Notes under the pieces: model-generated
Database searches by the model: none
Told to the model about the DNA's origin: nothing
What the model saw: the letters and a program-made list of their open reading frames with translations, nothing else
DNA from: Syntrophobacteraceae bacterium
GTDB lineage: Bacteria > Desulfobacterota > Syntrophobacteria > Syntrophobacterales > Syntrophobacteraceae
Reading direction: 5' to 3'
DNA: 64,000 bases
NCBI GenBank assembly: GCA_031292215.1
Contig: JARLHO010000071.1
Coordinates: forward strand, 21,232 to 85,231
Made by a program: the position numbers and the translations under genes
Shown: piece after piece, positions 1 through 7,092 of the stretch
How positions within the stretch are numbered: the first letter of the stretch is position 1
Layout: each line of letters starts with the position of its first letter

Positions 1-1144
1 CGGGTTTTGTGACGTTGGTGAAGTGGAGCGCCCCATCGGCATCGATTACTCCGCTCACCCTGCCGTCCCGAAAAAACACGTAGTCAAAATTATAGGACCA
101 GCGTTTCCCGTGTACCGCCGTGGGAGTCCCCTGCACTGCCAGCACCTCGCCGGGAGTAGAACCCTGGGTGAAAAAACCATCGCTCCCCCCGCGACCGGAC
201 AGAGTGGAAGGCTCCAGGCGTATCTTTAGGGTCCCGAAGTAGTTATCGTATCCCGCCACAAGCCCGTCTTGGAAGGTAAGCTCGGCAAAACCGTAGTACC
301 AGCGGTTTCCCTCGATGCGCCCGGGGGTCCCCTGGACCAGCAGCACCTGGTTTTTACTCGATCCGATAGTAATGTGGTCTGTGTAGCGCCCCCCGTGAGC
401 CCATGGCTCGATTTTCACCCGCAGCGACCCGTCGAAATTGTTGTACCCGCAGACCCGTCCGTTTCTAAAATTTACCTCCGAGACGCCGTAGACCCAGGTG
501 TCGCCCTGGATTCGAGTCGGCCTCCCCTGCACTTTCACCACCCGGGAATCGCTCGATCCCAGGGTAAAATAGTCCCCCGACAACCTTGGCTCGGGCAAAG
601 ACCGGGCGGGGGGGGCAAGGCGCGGGGAGAGCGCCGTTTTCGTTTGCGCCGCTCGTTTAGTCTCTTCGCTCGGTGTAGGACGCTTTGCCTTCCTGAGCTC
701 TCGCGTTGGCCGGTCAGAGCCGATGTTGGTGAGGAGCCCCAAGAAAAGGGCCAGGATAAATACCGCCGCAGCCATGGAAAGCGTGGCGGGCCGGACCGGC
801 CATGGTCGGGAAAAAAAACGGGCGAAGGACCCCCGCCGGCGCTTTAACGCATAGGCCCTCTCCGGCCGTTTAGCGGCAGGCCTTGAACCGCTCTCCCCCC
901 CGCCTTCGGGGCGCCCCGGTTGCGAACCTTCCCCCAGGGTCTTGGCAATGCGCCGGTACGCTTCGTCGATTTCCCTGAACTTTTCTTCCGCTAGTGCCCG
1001 GGCTTCGTAGGACTCCATGTGATGGCGGTCGGGATGCCACTTCTTTACAAGCCTGCGATAGGCATGTTTGACCTCGGAGGCCCCAGCCCCCGGTTCAAGC
1101 CCAAGGGCTCTATAATCCTCGTTTTTTTCGACTTCGGGCGCCAT
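1..1144 (-). CDS. J-domain membrane protein with three C-terminal repeats (3' end outside window)
   Basis: An open frame runs leftwards from the ATG at 1144 off the window edge, giving at least 381 residues. Residues 1-75 form a J-domain with the HPD triad at 37-39 (KKWHPDR), the signature that stimulates the ATPase of an Hsp70. A basic stretch (about 92-115) is followed by one membrane segment (about 118-138) and a Pro/Lys-rich linker. From about 191 the protein has three copies of a roughly 65-residue unit that repeats the pattern GSS..V..VQG.P..I.G..W.YG...V.F..G.V.GY.N..G, starting near 191, 256 and 323. The layout suggests a cytoplasmic J-domain tethered to the membrane with the repeats on the far side, probably the periplasm. 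The cognate Hsp70 could be DnaK encoded at 14.3-16.3 kb. I do not recognise the repeat family by name. The gene is divergent from csrA. Confidence 0.85.
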   Translation of the reverse strand, partial: MAPEVEKNEDYRALGLEPGAGASEVKHAYRRLVKKWHPDRHHMESYEARALAEEKFREIDEAYRRIAKTLGEGSQPGRPEGGGESGSRPAAKRPERAYALKRRRGSFARFFSRPWPVRPATLSMAAAVFILALFLGLLTNIGSDRPTRELRKAKRPTPSEETKRAAQTKTALSPRLAPPARSLPEPRLSGDYFTLGSSDSRVVKVQGRPTRIQGDTWVYGVSEVNFRNGRVCGYNNFDGSLRVKIEPWAHGGRYTDHITIGSSKNQVLLVQGTPGRIEGNRWYYGFAELTFQDGLVAGYDNYFGTLKIRLEPSTLSGRGGSDGFFTQGSTPGEVLAVQGTPTAVHGKRWSYNFDYVFFRDGRVSGVIDADGALHFTNVTKP

Positions 1145-1413
1145 GGTCAACTGTGGTCCCCATTCCCTTATTCGTCCTGCAAACAAAGCGAAACCCAAAG
1201 TATTTTCTCGAAAAAGGGTTCTCGCCCGTAACCGCGGCTCTTTATTGCCATCCGCATTCAGTCGTCGTATTTCCGATTGTAAAAACAACTATATACCATT
1301 TGATGCATACCCTGTATAATCCAAATAGTTCTGTTGTCGAGACGATACGGCCCCGAAAAGGTTCAACCAAACGCTCCATTTGGCCGATATAAAGGATGAA
1401 GGCGGAAAACCTT
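1145..1413. promoter_or_regulatory. Divergent intergenic region with candidate csrA-fliW promoters
   Basis: This gap separates the leftward J-domain gene from rightward csrA. A perfect TATAAT lies at 1315-1320 but has no convincing -35 box at 16-18 bp. A second signal, GCCGATAT at 1383-1390, matches seven of eight bases of the flagellar sigma-28 -10 element (GCCGATAA), with a weak TCAA-type -35 at 1363-1366, and would start transcription just before the csrA ribosome site. Both calls are pattern-based guesses. Confidence 0.25.
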
Positions 1414-1656
1414 ATGCTCATACTGACCAGAAAAACGGGTGAGTCGATTCTGATCGGCGACGATATAGAGGTAACGATAACCTCGATCGATCAGAACAAA
1501 GTGCGGGTGGGGATCAAAAGCCCTGTGCACGTCCCTATTTACAGGGAAGAACTATACAGAAGAATCCAGAAAGAGAACAGGGCCGCAGCGCTTATCGGTA
1601 AAGAGGAATTCGAAAATCTGCTCGACGCCTACACCGGCGTGCGGCAGGGCGGCTAA
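1414..1656 (+). CDS. csrA: Carbon storage regulator CsrA
   Basis: An 80-residue protein with the family hallmark start MLILTRKTGESI followed by the beta-strand core (GDDIEVTI, VRVGI, VPIYREELY). CsrA dimers bind GGA motifs in mRNA leaders and block or alter translation. An ATG at 1396 would add six residues, but it abuts its purine run, whereas the ATG at 1414 has AAGGCGG at a normal distance and gives the canonical N-terminus, so 1414 is chosen. The C-terminus is longer than the 61-residue enterobacterial form, as is common in flagellate bacteria that also carry FliW. It is followed 38 bp later by fliW. Confidence 0.95.
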   Translation: MLILTRKTGESILIGDDIEVTITSIDQNKVRVGIKSPVHVPIYREELYRRIQKENRAAALIGKEEFENLLDAYTGVRQGG

Positions 1657-1694
1657 CCGGACCGGCGGAGAGCTTATTATGTCGAGGAGTTTCC

Positions 1695-2147
1695 ATGCAG
1701 GTTAACACCACCCGTTTTGGAACAATAGAAATAGCGGATAAAGAACTTATCACTTTTCCATGGGGGATTCCAGGCTTCGAAAATCTCAAGAGCTTTGTCC
1801 TGCTCGAGTATAAAAACGGTCCTTTCCAGTGGCTCCAGTCGGTGGAGGAACCCGGCGTGGCCTTCGTGGTTTGCCCCCCCGACTTTCTGGGGCTGGTCTA
1901 CTCGGCGCCGGATGCGAAGAAAAAATTGATCGGTCTTGAGCGATACGAAGATTTGGTTATATTAAATATAGTCTCGTTTGATCGGGAAAAGAAAGCCATA
2001 CATTTCCACGTAAAAAGCCCACTTCTTTTTAACGTCGTCGCAAGGGTCGGCTACCAATGGACAATGGAAACCGATGAACTCAAGGGACATCTGACAATGT
2101 CTCCGGGCGCCCTCCCGCAGGCGGGCGACGGGCAGACCGCCAGGTGA
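1695..2147 (+). CDS. fliW: Flagellar assembly factor FliW
   Basis: A 150-residue protein beginning MQVNTTRFGTIEI with the typical FliW segments FPWGIPGFENLKSFVLL and LLFNVVARVGYQ. In characterised systems FliW binds CsrA and relieves its repression of flagellin synthesis, while free flagellin titrates FliW, which couples flagellin output to secretion. A strong GAGGAG ribosome site lies about 6 bp before the ATG. The pairing with csrA is the conserved arrangement. No flagellar structural gene is present in this window, so the pair is detached from a flagellar cluster here. Confidence 0.93.
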   Translation: MQVNTTRFGTIEIADKELITFPWGIPGFENLKSFVLLEYKNGPFQWLQSVEEPGVAFVVCPPDFLGLVYSAPDAKKKLIGLERYEDLVILNIVSFDREKKAIHFHVKSPLLFNVVARVGYQWTMETDELKGHLTMSPGALPQAGDGQTAR

Positions 2148-2273
2148 GCCGTTGCAAATCCGCCTAAAAGACGCTGCTTGTCTTACCATCGGGTAAAATA
2201 GTAAAATTATTCTTCCGGAGTGAGCTTTACTCTCTCGCTGCTTGTTCCTGTATCCGTTCAGTGAGAATCAAAG

Positions 2274-2990
2274 ATGAAAAAAGTAAAAATTTCGGTTGAA
2301 AATGGCGATTTTTCCGTCGCCAGCTATAATATTCACAAATACAGAGGGATCGACGGTGTATTCGATCCCGAACGCGTAGCCCGTGTGATAAAGGAGCTAA
2401 AAGCGGAAATCCTTGGATTGCAGGAAATCGATTCCCGGGTTTTTCAAATGAAAAACTACGCCGGCCTGCTTTCGGAAAAGGCGGGCATGGAGGTGGTATT
2501 CGGACCTACCAGGCGAAAGCGTGCAAAATTTGGAAACGCCCTCGTAACTTCCTACCAGGTAAAGGATGTGAGGCATATCGATTTGAGTGTATCCGGCAGG
2601 TCGCCAAGGGCCGCGCTGGATGTAGATTTGCTCTCAAAAGGCGAAACCATCAGGGTGATCGTGGCACACCTTGGACTTGGTGTCGGAGAACGCCGCAGGC
2701 AGATCGGCCGATTGCTCGAGATCTTCTGCGCCCAGAGCGACAGGATGGAAATAATGCTGGGTGATTTCAACGAGTGGGTCCCGGCGGTAAACCTCCATCA
2801 TGTACATAATTTTTTTGGAAAATCTCCCTCCCTCAGGACTTTTCCTTCGTTCATGCCCGTTTTGCCGCTCGATAGAATTTGGGTAAGGCCCGTAGAAGCC
2901 CTCGTAAGCCTTTCCACACACCGGACGCCGCTAAGCCGAATGGCCTCCGACCATTTGCCGGTAAGAGCTATAATGAATCAGTGCCGGTGA
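2274..2990 (+). CDS. Endonuclease/exonuclease/phosphatase (EEP) family protein
   Basis: A 238-residue single-domain protein. The EEP active-site landmarks are visible: SYNIHKYRG near residues 17-25 (metal-binding Asn), LGLQEID near 47-53 (metal-binding Glu), MLGDFNEW near 163 (GDFN) and ASDHLPV near 228 (catalytic His in SDH). These residues define Mg-dependent phosphoesterases of the DNase I / exonuclease III / inositol phosphatase superfamily. There is no signal peptide, so a cytoplasmic role is likely. Close relatives are usually annotated only as metal-dependent hydrolases, and the substrate (DNA, phospholipid head group or nucleotide) cannot be told from sequence. It stands alone between fliW and a convergent methyltransferase. 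Confidence 0.85.
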   Translation: MKKVKISVENGDFSVASYNIHKYRGIDGVFDPERVARVIKELKAEILGLQEIDSRVFQMKNYAGLLSEKAGMEVVFGPTRRKRAKFGNALVTSYQVKDVRHIDLSVSGRSPRAALDVDLLSKGETIRVIVAHLGLGVGERRRQIGRLLEIFCAQSDRMEIMLGDFNEWVPAVNLHHVHNFFGKSPSLRTFPSFMPVLPLDRIWVRPVEALVSLSTHRTPLSRMASDHLPVRAIMNQCR

Positions 2991-3048
2991 AAATAAACCC
3001 GGCGAATGGGTGAATAGAAAAAAAAAGGCTCCCACTCACCAATTCAAT

Positions 3049-3711
3049 TCACCGACTCACCGACTCACCGGCATTTGATTTAATCATTGTGACGACCTGC
3101 AAGGCGCCCAGAAAAGAGAGCCGGCTCTCGACCGTCTTTAGTGGAAAGGATTCGAGCAGCTTTTGGATTCCTCCGTTTCTGGTAAAACGGACGAAGTTTT
3201 GGAAGTGCTCTGCGCCCGCAAGTTTTTCCACAAGCCCCATCAGCGTCAGCCCCAAAGCAGAGCCCCTGTTGGCAAGAGCTGCGTAATCGAAAACAATCAG
3301 TTTTCCTCCAGGGGCTAAGACCCTGAGGATATCACCCGCTACTCCGAGGCTCACTTTATGTGGCATCTCATGGAGCGCCAGGCTGATGGTCACACAATCG
3401 AAGCCGGCGGATTTAAAAGGCATATTTTCGCCGTTTCCGCGAAAATATGAAATCGTGGGAAGGCTTTTTCGATGAGCCACAGAAAGCATCGCGGGCGAGA
3501 GATCCAGCCCGGTGACCTCCATGCCGGCCTTGGCGAGCATTACCGCCAGTTCCCCCGTCCCGCAGGCGACATCGAGAATCCGCCTGCAATTTTGCCCCTT
3601 CGCTGCCCGCACAATGGTTGTACGCGCAGATTTAAGAAACTGCGCGGTCATCAGGTCGTAAAAAGGCGCGACCATGGCGTAAAAATCAAATATTTGAGTT
3701 GATTCCCCCAT
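3049..3711 (-). CDS. Class I SAM-dependent methyltransferase, UbiE-like
   Basis: A 220-residue Rossmann methyltransferase. Motif I is ILDVACGTGELAVML (residues 45-59), the acidic SAM-ribose contact is in VTGLDLSPAML, and a post-I motif lies in GFDCVTISLALHEM. The N-terminal FYAMVAPFYDLM resembles the UbiE/MenG family, but the conserved UbiE signatures downstream are not complete, so the substrate is open; a quinone precursor or other small molecule is possible. The end of the gene includes an 8-bp direct repeat (ACCGACTC twice, 3052-3068) that encodes the last residues. It lies just downstream of trpS on the same strand (15-bp gap), so co-transcription is likely. Confidence 0.82.
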   Translation of the reverse strand: MGESTQIFDFYAMVAPFYDLMTAQFLKSARTTIVRAAKGQNCRRILDVACGTGELAVMLAKAGMEVTGLDLSPAMLSVAHRKSLPTISYFRGNGENMPFKSAGFDCVTISLALHEMPHKVSLGVAGDILRVLAPGGKLIVFDYAALANRGSALGLTLMGLVEKLAGAEHFQNFVRFTRNGGIQKLLESFPLKTVESRLSFLGALQVVTMIKSNAGESVSR

Positions 3712-3726
3712 TTACCCATTCACCCG

Positions 3727-4758
3727 TTATTCTATCTTTAAAGTCTTCCAAACTCGTTTGATCCCCATCCTCTCTCTTACCTCCCCCATCGTTTCAGCGG
3801 CGATCCGGCGAACCCTGGTCGTTCCGTTCAAAAGTATCTGGTCGATTAGACGGGGTTTATCTCCATAAAAGGCAAAACGCTCTCGAAAGGGACGCAAAAA
3901 GAGGTTTAAAGCCCTGGCGAGTTTTTCCTTCACCTCCGTATCGCCCACTTTCCCGGTTCGATACCGTTTTTCGAGCTCTTCCACCTCCGCGCGATTCTCG
4001 TTGAATATTCGGTGGTAAACAAACACCGGGTTACCCTCGACGCTCCCCGGTATGTCGGCGCGGATCCGTTTGGGGTCGGTGAACATCCCCCGGACTTTCG
4101 CGACCACAGTCTGCTCGTCATCGCTTAAAAAAATAGCATTGCCTGCCGATTTGGACATTTTCCCGCGGTTGTCTGTTCCGACCAGGGCGGGTATATCGGT
4201 CAAAAGCGGTTCGGGTTCAGGAAACACCCGGCCGTAAGTGGCGTTAAATTGCCGCGCCAGTTCGCGCGAAATCTCAATGTGGGCGAGGTTGTCCCTGCCT
4301 ACGGGCGCCAGGTTGGCGCGGGCAAGCAAAATGTCTGCCGCCTGGAGGACGGGATAGCCCAAAAGACCGAAGGGAAGAGATTGCTCCGATGCCTTGGCGT
4401 CCCGGGCCATCTGCTTTAGGCTTGGCAGGCGCAGCAGACGGTCCACCTTCGCAAAATTTTCCAGATAGGTATGCAGCTCATGGGTCTCGGCCACTGCCGA
4501 CTGAAGGTATATGCAACTCCTCTCGGGCTCCATCCCTGAGGCCAGGTAGTCGAGCACAAGGCCCCGCACGTTTGGAAGAAGATTTCCTATATCCCCCCGG
4601 CTCCTTTTCGTGGTCAGCATGTGCAGATCGGCCACTATGAGGATGGTATCGTATTCGTATTGGAGTCTTACCCGGGCCGACAGGCTTCCCACCCAGTGGC
4701 CGAGATGCAACCGCCCGGTGGGACGGTCGCCGGTCAGTATCCTCTTGGCTCTTTCCAT
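3727..4758 (-). CDS. trpS: Tryptophanyl-tRNA synthetase
   Basis: A 343-residue class I aminoacyl-tRNA synthetase of normal TrpRS length. The N-terminal GDRPTGRLHLGHWVG carries the HIGH-type motif (HLGH, residues 18-21) and KMSKSAGN near residue 200 is the ATP-binding KMSKS loop. The enzyme charges tRNA-Trp in the cytoplasm. The TrpRS-specific segment around GYPVLQAADILLARANLAPVG is clear. A small Cys-containing gene lies 29 bp upstream and a methyltransferase 15 bp downstream on the same strand. Confidence 0.95.
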   Translation of the reverse strand: MERAKRILTGDRPTGRLHLGHWVGSLSARVRLQYEYDTILIVADLHMLTTKRSRGDIGNLLPNVRGLVLDYLASGMEPERSCIYLQSAVAETHELHTYLENFAKVDRLLRLPSLKQMARDAKASEQSLPFGLLGYPVLQAADILLARANLAPVGRDNLAHIEISRELARQFNATYGRVFPEPEPLLTDIPALVGTDNRGKMSKSAGNAIFLSDDEQTVVAKVRGMFTDPKRIRADIPGSVEGNPVFVYHRIFNENRAEVEELEKRYRTGKVGDTEVKEKLARALNLFLRPFRERFAFYGDKPRLIDQILLNGTTRVRRIAAETMGEVRERMGIKRVWKTLKIE

Positions 4759-4787
4759 TCCTTTTCCCGGGGCTGCCTTTCCTTATC

Positions 4788-5099
4788 CTACAAATGTCCC
4801 AACATGCGCATGCGCTCATCGCGCGCGGCGACACGTTCCTTTTCGAGTTCAGCCCGCATAAGCCTCAAATTCTCCAGTTCGAGCCGCGCGCCCTGGCGCC
4901 CGTGCCCCTCCTGCCCGTTTATTTCCTTTCTGAGAACCCCCGCGCGAAGGGAAGCCTCCCTTATCCTGGCCAGGACTTCCTGCTCCCGTATCGTAAAAAT
5001 TCTCTTCTTGTCCGCACAGGTAAGCCCGGAGAAGGTTTCCTCCGTGTTGTCCTCACATGCGCAGCACCCGAGAATATCTTCGGATAGCTCTTTTTTCAT
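4788..5099 (-). CDS. Small conserved-type hypothetical protein with N-terminal Cys cluster and coiled coil
   Basis: A 103-residue protein that I do not recognise. It starts with an acidic segment and a cysteine cluster (CCACEDN near 12-18, then CADKK), followed by a Glu/Arg-rich heptad-like region (about 40-95) that should form a coiled coil. A very good ribosome site (AGGAGGAAAGGAC before ATG) supports translation, and the frame lies directly upstream of trpS on the same strand. Two open frames on the opposite strand of this region lack such support. The cysteines may bind a metal, which is only a guess. Confidence 0.65.
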   Translation of the reverse strand: MKKELSEDILGCCACEDNTEETFSGLTCADKKRIFTIREQEVLARIREASLRAGVLRKEINGQEGHGRQGARLELENLRLMRAELEKERVAARDERMRMLGHL

Positions 5100-5179
5100 G
5101 TCCTTTCCTCCTATATAAATTATAGTATGAGGTCTTGCATATGATAATGATTCTCTCTCATTTCATAAAGGAAACAGAT

Positions 5180-5527
5180 GTGCGAAAAATCAACTTCCTC
5201 GTTTTCGCTTTATTGGTGATGGCCTGTGCGGCCTGCGTTTCCCCCATACCCGAAGTAAAACCCCTGCTAAAGCCCGGGGTAGTTCCCATAGCTCAAAGAA
5301 TCGCCGACCAGAAGAAATGGCTCGACCAGGACATAGCAGCCAAGGCAATAACTCCTGCTCAGGCAAAACCCATACGCGACAAGCTCGAGCAAATAAAGAA
5401 AGAGTATGACCGGCTTCAAACCGAAGGCTCACTCACCCCAAAGGATGCCAAGGCATTAAACCGAATGGTTGACAAGACCAGCGAGCAGATTTTCCGTATG
5501 ACCACGGGGCCGGGACACGCCCATTAG
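5180..5527 (+). CDS. Small putative lipoprotein
   Basis: A 115-residue protein read from a GTG at 5180 preceded by AAAGGA; an in-frame ATG at 5135 would add 15 residues in front of the signal sequence and is less likely. The N-terminus has basic residues, then a hydrophobic stretch ending VMACAAC, a lipoprotein-type cleavage region with two possible acylated cysteines. The mature part is Lys/Gln-rich and predicted helical (IAQRIADQKKWLDQDIAAKAI, then KLEQIKKEYDRLQTEG), ending in GHAH. Function is unknown. Its stop overlaps by four bases the stop of the convergent gene at 5524. Confidence 0.65.
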   Translation: MRKINFLVFALLVMACAACVSPIPEVKPLLKPGVVPIAQRIADQKKWLDQDIAAKAITPAQAKPIRDKLEQIKKEYDRLQTEGSLTPKDAKALNRMVDKTSEQIFRMTTGPGHAH

Positions 5528-6357
5528 CGATTTTTTTTGGCTATTCCGATCACGTTGGGGATGGGCAGTGCAAATTTAATCGAATCACTTTCGAGCCCCC
5601 CCAGTGTGCAATATTTTTCCAGGGTGATTTTCGGGGTGGATAGATAAAGGGATGCCTGTGGTCCGCCTTCGAGGTACATGGCGCTCTTTAGCGAGAGCGG
5701 AAGAGACAGAAGAATCTCGATAAAATCGTGAACCGAACCGGGGGTTCTACAGAAAAGAAACAGGATATTTCCCCGGGCGTCCATTCCCATCGCCAGCATG
5801 CTCCACTTCGCATCCTGCCTGCTCCAGACATTGCGTCCGTTGCACGAAATCATCCGTATACCCTGTACGAAGGAGCGGTATTTGGACCGCAGGTCGCTAA
5901 AGTCCTGGCATTCACGATCGATAAGTTGTACCTGCGGCAGATTTTTGTCCACGGGATTAAATGCCAGGATGGTATTGTCCCGGCTGAGCCTGGGGTTATT
6001 CACATGGCCGAAATTTTTCATAAAATCTATACTCGTCAAGCCATCTGCCTGAAACATCGAAGCATTGACGGCAGCGACCAGGTGGTGCTTTATGGCCCAC
6101 TCTTTGACCGAAAGGGGCTCTTTGCCGTGTTCGGTTGCGCACAGAAGTTGGAACGAATAAGCCCCCGGATCGATCTTTACCAGGGTGATCGCGTAGCGGT
6201 CGCCGTTAAGAACCGTTTGGACTTCAGCGACATGCAACCCCTTATCGGCTTCTTTCCATCCAATGGCAGGAGCTGCCGAAGCGGTCCCTGCAACCAGCAG
6301 CAGGAGGCCGAATATGCTCAGGCTAAATGTCGTTGCAAACCGGACATGTACTCGCAT
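5524..6357 (-). CDS. Exported phosphodiester glycosidase-like (DUF2233/NAGPA) protein
   Basis: A 277-residue protein with a Sec signal peptide ending at TASAAPA. The body matches the DUF2233 / phosphodiester glycosidase family pattern: an early segment AAVNASMFQADGLTSIDFM, the central FVQGIRMISCNGRN, and the late YLEGGPQASLYL corresponding to the family's DGG-type glycine motif. Related proteins include the phosphodiester glycosidase YbbR-neighbour types and the N-acetylglucosamine-1-phosphodiester alpha-N-acetylglucosaminidase domain. The exact substrate in the periplasm is unknown. It is followed at 32 bp upstream by an unrelated helical protein on the same strand. Confidence 0.75.
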   Translation of the reverse strand: MRVHVRFATTFSLSIFGLLLLVAGTASAAPAIGWKEADKGLHVAEVQTVLNGDRYAITLVKIDPGAYSFQLLCATEHGKEPLSVKEWAIKHHLVAAVNASMFQADGLTSIDFMKNFGHVNNPRLSRDNTILAFNPVDKNLPQVQLIDRECQDFSDLRSKYRSFVQGIRMISCNGRNVWSRQDAKWSMLAMGMDARGNILFLFCRTPGSVHDFIEILLSLPLSLKSAMYLEGGPQASLYLSTPKITLEKYCTLGGLESDSIKFALPIPNVIGIAKKNR

Positions 6358-6388
6358 CTTTTCTCCGGCGTGTGAGGAGGCGATTTTT

Positions 6389-6913
6389 TTAACCGCTCAG
6401 TCGCGCACCCTCTGCGCCCAGCATCTCCCGTGCGGTTTCGATCATTTCCCTTCGCTTTTTTTGCCACTCCTGGTCGGCTTCGGCATTGGGAATCACCGCC
6501 TCGCCAAAGACTCCTCTTTGCAGAAGACCCGCCCTTAAGCGTTCGACCACCCGGTTTTCTTCCCCGTGGAGTCGCTCGCCAAATTGTTCCAAAGCCGCTT
6601 CGATGGTGGAAATGCCAAGACCCAGGCAGTGTTTCATAAAGTCCAATAACGGGGCGTTGTCTGCGACCGGATCGATCTTTTTGGAAATCTCGGCGGCTGC
6701 AACCACTTTGCGTCCGGCGTCCCCGTCAAGGAGCCGCATCAATTCTTCCTTGCAGCCCTCAAGGCCGATCAGCCCATCCAGCCGTTTGGAGACGAGCCGG
6801 CAAAACGCCTCCCGGAATTTCTCCTCAGCTTCCCGTCGCCTGTCTTCTTCACTCATATGAAGGTGGCGCGTCCTCTCCAGTACCAGTTCGAGAGTGCTCT
6901 TTATATCAGCCAT
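6389..6913 (-). CDS. Hypothetical helical cytoplasmic protein
   Basis: A 174-residue, charge-rich, mostly helical protein that I do not recognise. It starts MADIKSTLELVLERTRHL and lacks a signal peptide or membrane segment. The composition (no long hydrophobic runs, many Glu/Arg) and absence of stop codons with typical codon use suggest it is real, and the spacing to the downstream DUF2233-like gene (31 bp) suggests co-transcription. No catalytic motif is visible. Confidence 0.7.
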   Translation of the reverse strand: MADIKSTLELVLERTRHLHMSEEDRRREAEEKFREAFCRLVSKRLDGLIGLEGCKEELMRLLDGDAGRKVVAAAEISKKIDPVADNAPLLDFMKHCLGLGISTIEAALEQFGERLHGEENRVVERLRAGLLQRGVFGEAVIPNAEADQEWQKKRREMIETAREMLGAEGARLSG

Positions 6914-7092
6914 CCATCCTGTCCATTAGGTCTTCCGGGTCGCCCCCGGCCGGTAATTACAGAGCGCCAAATAACGCGTAAAGACATAAACATCGCCTTT
7001 GGCGGCATTTTAGCACAAAACCGCTCCCCGGTCACGAGCGCCCTAAAAAAACCCGGGGGCATTCCCCGTTACAAGGCCCTACGAAGTTGCGT

